Below are positions 1-10,892 of a DNA stretch of 64,000 nucleotides, one piece after another; within the stretch, counting starts at the first letter, position 1, and every line of letters begins with the position of its first letter. Under the pieces are notes generated by a model. The model was not told the DNA's origin. It did no database searches and worked only from the letters and a program-made list of their open reading frames with translations. The translations under genes were made by a program, and so were the position numbers. The stretch comes from CAVXXB01 sp963765585. GTDB taxonomy: Bacteria > Calditrichota > Calditrichia > JAJRVZ01. Location of the stretch: NCBI GenBank assembly GCA_963765585.1, contig CAVXXB010000004.1, positions 1 through 64,000 of the forward strand, read 5' to 3'.

Positions 1-8
1 CAATCTTT

Positions 9-737
9 GTGTTTTGGGTATCAAAAGGTGGTTTCCATAAACGCTTCTTATATAAAGATAATCTTATTTTATCCATTGTTACTTCAATAATAAGTATAGT
101 TATTTATTCAATTTATCCGAAGATTTTCTGGTATATTGTGTTTGTATTCAATCCATTTATTGGTTTGGGTTTTTTTGTTCTATTGCTGTTATACCGTTTC
201 TATCGTAATCCACAAAGAGAAATCCAAGCAGGGAGTGGTGAATTTTTGTCCCCTGCTGATGGACGGATTATTTATATAAAAGAACTGGAAGAGAATCAGA
301 TACCAGTTTCAGTTAAAAAAGCAAAATTGTCAAAGTTAACAGAAATCACTAAAACAGACTTACTTTCAACACCTTGTTATCTAATTGGGATTGCAATGAC
401 ATTATTTGACGTCCATGTAAACAGGGCACCAATGGCAGGCAAAGTCACATTTGTTCAACATACTTCAGGTACCTTCTTGGGATTAAATGATCCTGAATCT
501 ACTTTTACAAATGAGCGTAATACCATCATCATTGAGAATGGTGATGGTGTAAAAGTTGGAATTGTACAAATAGCGGCAAGATTGGTAAAAAGATGCATAA
601 TTTCTTCAAAAGAAGGGGATAGTGTGGACCACGGACAGGTAATTGGAAAAATACGGGTGGGATCTCAGGTGGATCTAATCATTCCCCGGCATTGTGATAT
701 TTTGATCCGGGAAGGCGATCAAGTTTCGCCGGATTGA
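9..737 (+). CDS. psd: phosphatidylserine decarboxylase-like protein
   Basis: Pyruvoyl-dependent membrane enzyme expected to convert phosphatidylserine to phosphatidylethanolamine. A hydrophobic N-terminal hairpin (about residues 20-62) precedes the soluble fold. Family motifs are visible in order: YRNPQRE (~65), SPADGR (81), DVHVNRAP (~134), ERNTIII (~169), VQIAARLVKR (~186) and GSQVDLIIP (218 onward). The GS pair at 218-219 is where autocleavage should create the pyruvoyl chain. At ~242 residues it has the length of the short, soluble-domain PSD class. GTG at 9 is the only start visible and the frame is open to the window edge, so the true start may lie upstream. It is intact, unlike the genes that follow. 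Confidence 0.9.
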   Translation: MFWVSKGGFHKRFLYKDNLILSIVTSIISIVIYSIYPKIFWYIVFVFNPFIGLGFFVLLLLYRFYRNPQREIQAGSGEFLSPADGRIIYIKELEENQIPVSVKKAKLSKLTEITKTDLLSTPCYLIGIAMTLFDVHVNRAPMAGKVTFVQHTSGTFLGLNDPESTFTNERNTIIIENGDGVKVGIVQIAARLVKRCIISSKEGDSVDHGQVIGKIRVGSQVDLIIPRHCDILIREGDQVSPD

Positions 738-768
738 CAAAAATTGCCAGATTAATAGAAGAAATCTG

Positions 769-1760
769 ATGAAAACACTTTGGTTTGATTTCACCAATCC
801 TCCTCATGTAAATTTTTATTTTCCCTTAATCAACTATTATAACAAAAAAGTAGATAAAAGATTTTACTGCAAGGGAATTTGTTGAAACGACGAACCTTTT
901 ACAATCTACGGGCATTGATTTAAACGTTATGGAAAAAAATACTGGCGAAAATAGTTTCTTAAAAATGTACTCATTTCAAGAGAAATAAAACTATGCATAA
1001 AGTCGATTCATTTGATTTTAGTTTTGCTTCAAATTATGAATCACCCTTAACATGTTGGTTTAGGGGAAAACATCGCTCGTTTTTGATGATAATGCATAGT
1101 CACCAAACTGGCTGTATGCAAAATTTGCTAAATATGTAATAATCGCCTGTAATGCCATAGATAAAGAGGCTATGTATACAATGGGATTAGAAAGGAGCAC
1201 TTATATTCATACAAAGGTTTCAAAGAAGATATTTATATTGCAGATTATGTTCCAAACGTAATTTGTTGATAAATTCCATTTAAGAATTCTGTAACGTGAT
1301 AGACCTGAAAACATTTGAAGCTTCATATATTCCAAAAGGAACAAAAAGTATTGTTCCTGAACTTGTAAATTCTCTGAATTAGCAAAGGATTTAATATTTT
1401 GTATCTTCCACGATATGAAAAAGACAGCTTTATGTACCCAGCATGAAAAATATATATACCGGATAAACCTCTTAATGGTTTGGATGTTTGTTATTATTCG
1501 AGTGCAGTTTTAACTGGGGCAGGCACTTTTTCAAGAGAATGACTGTTATGGGGACACCGGCAGTTTCATTCTATGCGGGAAAAGTTAAACTTGGTGTCGA
1601 CAGAAGTCTCGAAGAGAAAAAAACTGTATACTTTTCACGTGATCCTTCCGATATTTTATATTTCGTTCTAAAAGCAAATAAAAAGCAATTTGACAACAGA
1701 CAGAGCAAGGAAATTCAATCAGGACTTTTTAGCACCCTGGATAAGATCATATTTAACTGA
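769..1760 (+). pseudogene. DUF354 family protein (glycosyltransferase-like), multiply frameshifted
   Basis: Fragments in different frames add up to one DUF354 protein, a GT-B-like family found in surface polysaccharide loci. The ATG at 769 opens with DFTNPPHVNF, the family N-terminus. After a shift near 860 the frame reads TAREFVETTNLL. Around 1390-1500 pieces read LYLPRYEKD and IYIPDKPLNGLDVCYYS. The C-terminus (about 1500-1760) reads VMGTPAVSFYAGK and FSRDPSDI. At least four shifts and an in-frame stop (near 1444) separate these pieces, so no functional protein can be made from the sequence as given. Shifts lie near T/A runs, so sequencing error is as likely as decay. Confidence 0.7.
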
Positions 1761-1775
1761 TCAGATATTAGCATA

Positions 1776-2488
1776 ATGCGAGATTTCTCTTTAAAAACAT
1801 ATCATCAACTTATAACTACATTTCTGGATAATAAGTATACCTTTCAAACTTTTTCTAACTTTCTTGGAAATCCTGTAGAACGGTGTGTAATTATTAGGCA
1901 CGACATTGATCTGAAAAAAGATCGGCTCTGATGTTTGCGCAATTAGAAAATGAATTGGGTGTAGTAGCATCATATTTTTTCCGTATTGTGCCTCATATTT
2001 TTGATGAAAATATTATAAAAGAGGTGGCAAATTTAAATCATGAAATTGGTTACCATTATGAAGACCTAACTCTTGCAAAAGGTAAAAAGAAAAGGCGATC
2101 AGAACTGTGGGGAAAAACATCTTGGCAATATTGCCGAATTATATCCTGTCAGAACCATAGCATGTAGCATGGTAAGTCGAATGAGCAAAATGGGATAGTA
2201 AAAAATCTGGGAATACCTATAATTATAAAGATTATAATATCATAGGTGAGCCCTATTTTGATATTGATTATAATAAGGTGCTCTATATAACCGATACGGC
2301 TCAGCGTTGGAACGGTGCTCAAATTAGTGTCCGGGACAAAGTTGATTCAAATTACAACTTCTCTTTCCGGACACTTCGATATCTTAGATAATATCAAAAA
2401 CCTTCCTGATCAGATCATGCTGACAGTACATCCTGATCGCTGGACCGATAATTATTTTGAATGGCATAGGATTAATCTGCTAGTTTAA
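1776..2488 (+). pseudogene. polysaccharide deacetylase-like protein, frameshifted
   Basis: The ATG at 1776 follows the DUF354 remnant by 15 bases. The first frame gives IIRHDIDLKKD, the metal-binding HD motif seen in this deacetylase-like family. It then shifts near 1925 to LENELGVVASYFFRIVP and LNHEIGYHYEDLTLAK. Downstream pieces read GEPYFDIDYNKVLYITDT, RWNGAQISVRDKVDS and TVHPDRWTDNYFEWHRI, all typical of one family that accompanies DUF354 genes. At least three frame changes are needed. The enzyme would be expected to act on cell-surface sugars. Function is inferred from the family only. Confidence 0.6.
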
Positions 2489-2551
2489 GAAGGTGAAAAA
2501 CGTAATAAAAAAGAATATTCTGCAAAAAAGAGCAAATAAAAATTAGTTATA

Positions 2552-3128
2552 ATGCAAATTGATCAACCTCCAAAAGCAAAAAAATTACCTCATTATGGTG
2601 TTTCTGGAATAATCAAGACCTTACAGAATTCAAGTAAAGTTAGATCTGTAAATCCTATTGTCTATTTATTCCGGAAGATTCTTAATCTGATTCTGGAGTT
2701 ATTAGCACTTTATTGTCCAATAAATAGGTTACGCATTATATTGCATCGCTGGAGAGGCGTATATATCGGACAAAAAGTATTCATTGGACTTAATTGCACC
2801 CTTGATCATGCTTATCCCAACTTATATCATTATAGAAGATGGGGCGATGCTTGCCGGGGATATCTATTTACTCACTCATAGCCAGGCTCCGAGAGTTTCA
2901 GAGGGAAATTACTCTCCCTATGTAGCCCCGATAGTTATTAAAGAAGGGGCTTGGATTGGTATTCGTGCTACAATCCTACCCGGTGTTACTATTGGCAAAG
3001 GTTCGGTAGTATCAGCGGGTGCTGTGGTGCAGGAAAATGTTCCAGACAACGTAGTAGTACAGGGAAACCCGGCAAAAGTTATAAAACATTTTGAAGAGGT
3101 TGATTCACATCAGGTGGATATACCGTGA
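2552..3128 (+). pseudogene. hexapeptide-repeat O-acetyltransferase, one frameshift
   Basis: Left-handed beta-helix acyltransferase of the WbbJ/Maa/LpxA-like superfamily, probably acetylating a surface sugar. The N-terminal half reads in one frame up to about 2830 (HRWRGVYIGQKVFIG). The rest continues in another (IIIEDGAMLAGD, then hexapeptides GAWIGIRATILPGVTIGKGSVVSAGAVV and NPAKVIK at the C-terminus; the long stretch is given here only to mark its order at about residues 50-85 of the second frame). The shift lies in the 2790-2870 overlap of the two frames. The stop overlaps the next gene's GTG start. Confidence 0.7.
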
Positions 3129-4054
3129 CAAAGTTTTGTCTTTTTACCAATGATGTGGAAACAACTTCTATCTGGCAGAATCATATATGAGATGTGACCG
3201 GGGAAAAAGTTCTTAAAAGAAGGCTTACCGGCCTTACTCGATCTATATCAAAAATATGATGTAAGATCTACTTTCTTCTTTACTGGTTATATGGCTGAAA
3301 GGTTTCCAAATGCTGTAAAGATGGTGTTCTCTGGTGGCCATGAAGTAGGTTGTCATGGTTACAGTCATGAAGTCGACCAGGCTTTTGATAAATTGAGTCT
3401 GAATGAACAAATTAACCATCTTGAACGAGCCCAAAAGGTGTTGGAAGATATTACTGGGCAGGAAGTCATTTCATTTCGTGCACCGGCTTTGCGCGTAAAT
3501 CATTATACAGTCGTTGCTCTTCAACAATCTGGTTTTAAAGTTGATAGTTCCATTGCTCCTCAGCGCTTTGATATGTTTCTATCATTTGGATCGCTCAAAA
3601 AACTACATTTGGTTAAAATCACCTAAACTGCCCTATAAAACGAGCCCTAATAATCTCTTCCAAAAAGGCGATAGTGCTATAATTGAAGTACCTATTTCGG
3701 CACTGCTATTACCCTATATTGGAACATTACTCCGAATCTCCCCTTCTTTAACATCTATGCTGAGAATAATATTAGAAAATGAATCCAGGTTAACAAAAAA
3801 ACCGATTGTATTTCTATATCATCCCAATGAAAATATTGACGAAAGCAACGAACCACGGGACACCAAAAAACGCAGAGCAAACAATTATCTTTCTTATCTG
3901 CTTGGTGACAAGGCTCAGAGGGTATTTAAAAGTAAAGAATCTTGGCCCTGAGGCCTTAAAACTGCTTGAAAGAGAAATCCAATTCTTTAAAAATAAAAAT
4001 TATGAATTTATGACGCTGAAAGAATATTGTAAACATACGGATTTATTAAAATAG
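3125..4054 (+). pseudogene. polysaccharide deacetylase (NodB-type), frameshifted
   Basis: Carbohydrate esterase family 4-like deacetylase. The GTG at 3125 overlaps the previous stop. Early residues read FCLFTNDVE with the family's metal-binding Asp. After a stop near 3188 the frame gives STFFFTGYMAERFP, then GHEVGCHGYSHE (metal-binding HxxxH) and ISFRAPALRV (RxPxxR-like). It shifts again near 3600 to KSPKLPYKTSPN and EVPISALLLPYIG, and once more near 3900 to a C-terminal helix-rich tail. Three or more shifts make the current sequence non-functional. It was probably involved in trimming a surface glycan or lipid-linked sugar. Confidence 0.7.
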
Positions 4055-4207
4055 TCAGACTAATTATTTAAAAAAAATTAGTCCACGAATTATTATTAAA
4101 TATAATAATTTTGTCACTCGAAGGAAATCTTCTTAGGTGCTGATGCAGAAGGAACAAGATAGAAGTTCCTTAGGAAAAACATCGACGAATAGATAAGAAA
4201 GGGATAC

Positions 4208-4429
4208 ATGGAAGAAAAACTCCTCTTAATTTTTAATACAATTCTCAAAAAAAACAAAAACCAGAAATTCAAAGCATAGATAAAACCCAAAGTTTACGTG
4301 ACGATCTAGGTTTCGATTCCCGAGAATCTTGCTGAATTGACTGTTAGAATAGAAGATCAGTTCGGGGTGGATATATTTGAGGATGGTATCGTTTCAGGTG
4401 TTGATGAAATTATTGAAAAAATCAAATGA
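4208..4429 (+). pseudogene. acyl carrier protein, frameshifted
   Basis: Short acyl carrier protein homologue. ATG at 4208 begins a helix (EEKLLLIFNTIL). The frame breaks in an A-run near 4250. Further on another frame reads SLRDDLGFDS, the DS motif whose serine would carry phosphopantetheine. After a second shift it reads LTVRIEDQFGVDIFEDGI and DEIIEKIK. The stop overlaps the ATG of the following AMP ligase (ATGA). The pairing suggests acyl activation onto a dedicated carrier for lipid or polysaccharide modification. Confidence 0.65.
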
Positions 4430-5667
4430 AACAATTCTGGATAGATCCTGACTCAGCAGTTATCTGCTACATATCAATCACTCCTGGAAACCCTGGCCAA
4501 AAGAAAATCTATAAAAAGATATGTATATACAAATAACACTTTTGAATTATGGGTAAATATTTTACTTGCCTTCATTAATAACCGGCAGGTACATTTATTG
4601 GATGGTGAGTTCACCCTTCAAGAGGTTGAAAACCTTGGTATATCAGTAACTAAATTAGAGGAAGTATATACTGCTCCTATCAACCGAGTTGGGCTCTTTT
4701 GGTGAAGTGCTTCAAAAAGTCGATTTAACCCGAAATCAATCAAATATCGTTATATACACCTCGGGTACAACGGGAAAGCCAAAAAAAGTAGCGCTAAATC
4801 TCAATGTTTTAACCAGGAATGTAAAAGCCGGAGAAGAATATAGTGATCACGTCTGGGCATTTGCCTATAATCCAACTCACTTTGCCGGATTACAGGTCTT
4901 TTTTCAGGCAATTTTTAACCAAAATACGATGGTGAATATTTTCAAAAGTGATCATTCGCAAATATCCAATCTCATGTCAAAATATAATATCACTCATATC
5001 TCCGCGACGCCAACATTTTACCGAAAATTATTATTAGGTCTGATTGATGAATTCCCAGCAGTCCAGCGGATAACCTTGGGTGGTGAAAAATTTGATTCAT
5101 CCTTGGAAAAAGATATGCACAAACTTTTCCCCAATGCAAAAATAAAAATATATATGCTTCTACTGAGGCGGTACTCTTTTTTCATCTGATGATGAAATTT
5201 TTACGATTTCAGATGATATCAGGTCTGAAATTAAAATAACTGATGATGGGGAGTTGTTAATTCACCGAAGCCTATTAGGTGAATTTGATAGGCTAAACGA
5301 AACAGAGGAATGGTACGATAGTGGTGATCTCGTTGAAATGCTGCCAAGAAATACTTTCAAGTTTATTTCCAGAAAAACAGAAATGATCAATGTGGGTGGC
5401 TATAAAGTAAATCCCCATGAAGTGGAATCGGAAATAAAAAAAGTACCTGGTGTACGAGACGTCTTATAAAGGCACGATCTAATAAGGTTACTGGTAATAT
5501 TCTTATCGCGGAAGTGCAGGGTTCTAAAGAAATTCTCGGATGATGATTTAGAACATAAAATACTTGATCGCTTAAAAGACATATTACAGCCTTATAAGAT
5601 TCCAAGAATTATTAATTTTGTGGATCAAATTGAATTAACCCGAACAGGAAAAAAGGGTAGAAATTGA
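4426..5667 (+). pseudogene. AMP-dependent acyl ligase (ANL superfamily), frameshifted
   Basis: Adenylate-forming ligase expected to activate a carboxylic acid for the adjacent carrier protein. The P-loop-like core motif IYTSGTTGKPKK is at about 4750-4790. TPTFYRKL, LGGEKFDSS, the YDSGDLVE motif (adenine/ribose-binding D) and ISRKTEMINVGGYKVNP (hinge region) follow in order, and the C-terminus ends TRTGKKGRN with the catalytic-type lysine. Frame changes occur near 4450, 5150 and 5465. The ATG overlaps the carrier-protein stop, and the last bases overlap the TTG start of the next gene, so the set was one operon. Confidence 0.75.
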
Positions 5668-6367
5668 AAAATATTATTTTGACAGGGGATTCCGGTGATC
5701 TGGGTAAAAGCATTCGGGACTACCTTTTAGAGAATGATTATTATGTAATCGGAATAAGTCGAAGAGATGTTTCAGATGTTGATCATAAAAATTATAAACA
5801 CATTTCCTTCGATCTGGAGGATGTGAAAAAAATAAGAATTTTATATTTGGATCATTTGAAAAAATATGGCGGTATTTTTGGAATGGTCAATAATGCCGCT
5901 TATGCATATGATGATATTGTGACCAATGCGAATCCGGATGAGTTAGATCGATTGTTCAAGATAAATATAATTTCTCCGATTATACTAAGCAAGTATGTTA
6001 TTAGAGATATGCTTCTTAATGATATTAAAGGGTCTCTTGTAAATATTTCTTCGGTTAGTGCCCACACTGGTTATAAAGGATTAAGCATGTATGCGGCAAC
6101 AAAGGGCGCATTGGAATCATTTTCAAAAAATGTTGCCCGTGAGTGGGGTGAAAGAGGAATTCGCTCGAATTGCATTGCACCGGGATTTATGGAAACCAAT
6201 ATGACATCTTCATCGAGTGGAGATCAAAAAAACAGGATTTATAAACGGACTGCGCTTAAAAAGCAGACAGATATTATTCAGTCGCGGCAACTACCGAATT
6301 TTTACTTAGCGATAAGGCCGGTTCCATTACCGGTACAACAATTTCTGTTGATTCCGGAACAATTTAG
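5664..6367 (+). CDS. SDR-family oxidoreductase (FabG-like), frameshift near the 3' end
   Basis: Classical short-chain dehydrogenase. Near the N-terminus ILTGDSGDLGKS is a variant of the TGxxxGxG nucleotide loop. VNNAA (~75), the catalytic Ser in NISSVSA (~127) and YAATK (~145) follow. The frame is intact to about residue 205. The expected tail (EFLLSDKAGSITGTTISVDSG) is in another frame from about 6275 to a stop at 6365, so one indel has replaced the native C-terminus; otherwise the open frame runs to 6374. The TTG start at 5664 overlaps the ligase stop. Its place after the ligase suggests reduction of an acyl or sugar intermediate. Confidence 0.75.
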
Positions 6368-6378
6368 TCCATAAAATA

Positions 6379-8436
6379 ATGTCTTATAATTTAGAAAAAT
6401 CAAAAAATTTCAAGCAGCAAACCGCATTCAAACTGTTTCCATTTTTTCGAAAAGTAGCGCAAAGCCCTTCACGTTTCAGTTTTCTTATTCTTTTAGTCGA
6501 TTTATTATTGATAAATCTGGCCTACTTTGGCATGCATTTTTTCAAACGTGGTACATTTGCACTAGAACCTCACTATTATGCCAATCTATTATTCTTTATT
6601 ATGGTGTTTGGATTTTCCTCTCAGTAATAACAGGTAAATTTAAAATTGAAAATTATGCCGATCCCAAATCGGCACTTGCTGTTAATCGGTCGCAATGCAA
6701 TTTTTACCTTATATATTTTTCGGTATCAATTGTATCTCATGGGACTCTATGCATTTTCACGTGTCCAGATTTTTGGCACGTGTGCTGCTGCAATTTTTGC
6801 TCGAGTTTACTGCATTTGGCATTTATTATTTTGTTCATGGAAAACGCATAGCCGGCATACTGAAAAATCTCATTCTTTAGCTCATAAAATTAAGAAATTC
6901 TCTTTTACATTATTTTTTAGTGATTTTTTCTCTCTCGGGATTTCATTCTATCTGATAAATTATTTTAAGCGCGGATCATTTGAATTAACTACCGATTATG
7001 AAAAATTGCTATTGGTTGTTTTTGCAGTCTGGCTTAGTGCGTCATTGTTTACACGTAAATTTGAAAAAAAACCGTATCGCAATGTCTATTATGCCATAAG
7101 TCCGCATGTAAAAACAATTATTATTATGGTTGCGACTATGGCCGTTATCGTTTTTGCCTTTCGCTTCTTTTATTACTCCCGGCTTCAAATATTTGGTGCC
7201 TTTACGCTACTTTTGTTCTTGGAAATTGGATTTACCTATCTGTCATTTATTATTGAACAGAAGTAAGAAAACAATTGGTGATATCGAGAATATCCAGGAA
7301 GTAAAACGACTACTGCAGCAGGAAGACCTGCCCTTTGAACTTGAAAAAATCCGCGAGCAAAAAAACCGCGAAATCATCTCAGCAAAATTTAAATTAAAAG
7401 AAAACTATCTAAAAAATTATCCCCAAAGATTTTTAACTATATTTATAAGAACCTGAACCTCAATAAAATCGATGAAACCGATGTCTCGGTAATCAGTACC
7501 CATACCCTCTATAATATTGAAACCATGGATGACCACTCGGTCAGCCTGTTTGTCAATCTGCATAAACTAAACGATTTCCGCTGGCTGAATCGTTATTTTC
7601 TGGAAGTTCATAAAAAAATATATAATGGCGGCTATTTTGTCGGTTGTGTGGAAACCATTGCGACCCATAAAACACGGTTTTATCGCAAGTATTCAAAATT
7701 TCTGGCTCAAATTCTGTATCCACTCAATTTCTTTTTTGTACGAATTTTACCAAAATTACCAGGGATACAGCGGGTTTATTTCTTTCTAACCAGAGGTAAG
7801 AACAGGGTTTTTTCCAAAGCCGAAATATTCGGTCGTTTATATTTTTGCGGATTCAAAATTGTCCAATCTGAAGTGATCGGTGACTGCTTGTTCTATATCG
7901 CCCAGCGGGTAAAAAATCCGTCTCTCGATCGAAATCCTTCCTATGGTCCGCTGATTAAATTGCGGCGAATTGGCTATAATGGCGAAATTATGTATGTCAA
8001 TAAATTTCGCACCATGCATCCCTATTCTGAATATCTACAGGAATATATCCACGCACAAAATGCACTGGATCCCAATGGTAAATTTGCCAATGATTTCCGT
8101 TTAACCGGGCTGGGGACAACTATTCCGCAGACTATGGATTGATGAACTACCGCAAGTAGCTAATTTTTTCCGGGGTGATGTTAACCTGGTGGGTGTCCGT
8201 GCACTTAGTGAACAATATTTCAGTCTGTACCCCGAAGATCTGCAACAACTGCGTATACAATTCAAACCTGGCCTGGTGCCGCCATACTATGCCGATATGC
8301 CAAAATCATTTGATGAGATAGTTGAGTCGGAACGCAGGTACCTCATTGAAAAACAAACCGACCATTTCTTACCGATGTGCAATACTTTTTCCGTGCTTTT
8401 TATAATATTCTTATTAAGAAGGCACGTAGCCAGTAG
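6379..8436 (+). pseudogene. sugar transferase with N-terminal membrane modules, multiply frameshifted
   Basis: Large polyprenyl-phosphate sugar transferase of a type seen in Bacteroidota. There are two similar membrane modules in tandem, each with an FKRGxF motif after a hydrophobic segment (6379-6880 and 6881-7265). A globular middle region (7400-7900) includes VSVISTHTLYNIE and GGYFVGCVET and resembles a degenerate methyltransferase. The C-terminal bacterial sugar transferase domain reads NKFRTMHPYSEYLQEY, then LWIDELPQVANFFRGDVN and VGVRALSEQYF, the catalytic DE/LPQ and VGxRP-like motifs. At least five frame changes are needed. It would start repeat-unit assembly on the lipid carrier. Confidence 0.75.
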
Positions 8437-8546
8437 AAAATATAGAAGTGAAGTTTCCCTCGATCTATTTCTCACTTACTTCTGAAATTATATTGTATAA
8501 ATAATAATTAGTTAAACAAATAACAGTACAGACAGGTATTATCAAT

Positions 8547-9491
8547 ATGACTTATTTAGTCACCGGTGGTAGTGGATTTATTGGTTCAAACATAGTCAAT
8601 CATTTGCTGGAAAAAGGTGAAAAAGTCCGGGTACTGGACAACTTTTCCACTGGAAAGCGCGAGAATCTTCTTGTTCATTCCGGAAACACTAATTTTGAGC
8701 TTTTTGAAGGGGATTTACGCAGTTTTCATATCGTGAGGGATGCCGTAAAAGGTGTCGACTATATTTTACATCAGGGCGCTTTACCATCAGTACCAAGATC
8801 AATCAATGATCCGCTCACATCCAATGACGTGAATATCCTGGGCACACTTAATATTCTGGAGGCGGCAAAAGAGTTCGGGGTAAAAAGAGTGGTTCTGGCA
8901 TCATCATCTTCTGTCTTTGGCAATAGTGCATCTCTACCCAAAGTGGAAACCATGCCTGTTGCACCACTTTCACCATATGCTATTACTAAATATACCAGTG
9001 AACGATATTGCCAGGTTTTTACCCAAATCTATGGACTGGAAACGGCATCCTTACGATATTTCAATGTTTTTGGCCCCAACCAGGATCCCACCTCGCAATA
9101 CAGTGCTGTTATACCAAAATTTATAACGGCTATCCTGGAAGATCGGGAACCGCTTATTTTTGGCGATGGGCAACAATCACGTGATTTTACCTTTGTGCAG
9201 AATAATGTTGAAGCCAATATTCTGGCATGCCGTTCAAATAATGCCGCTGGCGAAGTGTTCAATATTGCCTGTGGAGAACGATTTACGCTTTTGGATTTGG
9301 TTTCGGAAATTAACTCTATCCTCAATAAAAACATTGAACCAAAATTTGAACCGATCCGCACCGGTGATGTAACGCACTCACTGGCGGATATCTCAAAAGC
9401 CAAAGAAAAACTGGGTTATGAGGTTAAAGTCGGTTTTCGTGAAGGATTGGAAAAGACGATTGAACATATTATTAAGACGAGTAAAACGTAA
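8547..9491 (+). CDS. NAD-dependent nucleotide-sugar epimerase (WbpP/GalE-like extended SDR)
   Basis: Extended SDR expected to interconvert UDP-sugars, most like UDP-GlcNAc C4-epimerases of the WbpP group. Rossmann loop VTGGSGFIGS is at residues ~5-14, LDNFSTGKREN at ~31, and HQGALPSVPRS at ~75, a signature of this group. The SSSVFG serine is near 125 and the catalytic YAITK is at ~149. RYFNVFGPNQDP and GDGQQSRDFTFV follow. Length (314 residues) is normal and the frame is intact, in contrast to both neighbours. It would supply sugar donors for the surrounding polysaccharide locus. Confidence 0.9.
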   Translation: MTYLVTGGSGFIGSNIVNHLLEKGEKVRVLDNFSTGKRENLLVHSGNTNFELFEGDLRSFHIVRDAVKGVDYILHQGALPSVPRSINDPLTSNDVNILGTLNILEAAKEFGVKRVVLASSSSVFGNSASLPKVETMPVAPLSPYAITKYTSERYCQVFTQIYGLETASLRYFNVFGPNQDPTSQYSAVIPKFITAILEDREPLIFGDGQQSRDFTFVQNNVEANILACRSNNAAGEVFNIACGERFTLLDLVSEINSILNKNIEPKFEPIRTGDVTHSLADISKAKEKLGYEVKVGFREGLEKTIEHIIKTSKT

Positions 9492-9597
9492 ATAGTATTT
9501 TGATTAAGCCAGCAATGAGTTAATGATCTCACACTTCTTGAAAAGTCCCTGAGCACCTGAGTCCCTCAGTCCCTAAGAAATAATATTAAGGAAAATA

Positions 9598-9784
9598 GGC
9601 CGTCAAAAATTTGCCGGTATTTTCCATCACCAGTAATTCAGGATTTCAGTGGAAATTCCGCTAAAAATATTTTTTTCAAGGAATTTTCACTGATAATCCC
9701 AGAATAGTATACAGGTAAATTTTTGTCGTGCCTTGATTTTTTGGTTCTTTTTGCCGATAATCAATGGGACAAAAAGAACATTAA
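9598..9784 (+). repeat. left arm of inverted repeat around wecB
   Basis: This segment from GGCCGTCAAAAATTTGCC rightward is repeated in reverse complement at 10893-11072. Long shared blocks include ATTCAGGATTTCAG, ATATTTTTTTCAAGGAATTT, ATACAGGTAAATTTTTGTCG and CCTTGATTTTTTGGTTCTTT. The inner end is itself a small hairpin (GTTCTTTTTG with CAAAAAGAAC) that could act as a terminator. It is non-coding apart from extending an open frame into wecB. Confidence 0.85.
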
Positions 9785-9821
9785 ACATTTAAAAGAAGAG
9801 TATTCAGAGGTATATAATAAC

Positions 9822-10888
9822 ATTTTAAACAAAATTCTTACAATAGTGGGGCGAGACCCCAATTCATCAAACTGGCTCCTTTTTCAAAGGAGGCACGGAA
9901 ATACTTCCGGGAAATTATCGTCCATACCGGTCAGCATTATGACCGGAATATGTCCGGCTCGTTTTTTAATGAGCTGGATATTCCGGATCCGGATTATAAT
10001 CTGGAAATCGGGTCGGAAAATCATGGTGCCCAGACCGGTAAGATGATGATTGCCCTGGAAGAAATCGTTTTAAAGGAAAAACCGGCTCTGGTAACTGTAT
10101 TTGGTGATACCAACTCGACTATTGCCGGCGCCCTGGTTGCCAGTAAATTGCATATTCCGGTGGTTCATGTGGAGGCCGGACTGCGCAGCTTTAACAAATC
10201 CATGCCCGAAGAGATCAATCGTATTTTAACGGATCATTGCAGTGACCTGCTTTTTGCGCCGACAAAAAATGCTGTACGTAATCTGACCAGTGAAGGACTT
10301 GCTGCAAAGACAGCCGCTACCGGTGATATTATGCTGGATACGCTGCAAACAGGAACAGAAAAAGCCGCAAAACAATCACAAATATCTCGCGGATCTTCAA
10401 TTGGACCGGATCAATATTACTTGATGACCTTACACCGGCCCTATACGGTCGATGCGATTGATAAACTAAGTGAACTGCTTGCGGTCCTGGGATCCCTTGA
10501 TAAAAGGTTGTGTTTCCGGTACACCCACGTACACGAAAAATGCTTGGTGAATTCAAAATTTCTGTAGCAAATAATATTAAGTTGATTGATCCGCAGGGAT
10601 ATCTGGATTTCCTGCAACTGGAACAGAATTCGCTGCAAAATTATTACCGATTCCGGTGGTATTCAGAAAGAAGCCTATTTGCTGGGAAAACCGTGTGTTA
10701 CGCTTCGCCCGGAAACGGAATGGGTGGAGACGGTGGAGGCGGGGTGGAATTTGGTGGTGGGAAATAGTGCTGAAGGATTGCTTGAGGCGATTTCCGGATT
10801 TAATCCGGTTGGTGATCGTCCGGATATATTTGGCACATTCTCTGTTGCTGAAAAAATGATCGAAGAGATTCGTTTATTTTTAGAATAA
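9822..10888 (+). pseudogene. wecB: UDP-N-acetylglucosamine 2-epimerase (non-hydrolysing), frameshifted
   Basis: Converts UDP-GlcNAc to UDP-ManNAc for surface polysaccharides. KILTIVG then GARPQFIKLAPFS are in different frames, a one-base loss in the GGGG run near 9849. VHTGQHYD, VFGDTNSTIAG (~10100), VHVEAGLRS, PEEINRILTDH (the conserved catalytic region), LMTLHRP, FPVHPRTRKM and DSGGIQKEAYLLGKP follow, with further shifts near 10505 and 10640. It ends with VTLRPETEWVETVEAGWN. No ATG lies close to the expected N-terminus; ATT at 9822 or a start within the repeat are the options. The gene sits alone between two inverted repeats. Confidence 0.85.
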
Positions 10889-10892
10889 TTTA

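Noticed and set aside
1443..1446. In-frame TGA in the DUF354 remnant as selenocysteine
   Set aside because: The gene has several frame changes on both sides and the family has no Cys at this point.
9029..9403. 124-residue ORF on the - strand
   Set aside because: Shadow inside the intact epimerase gene.
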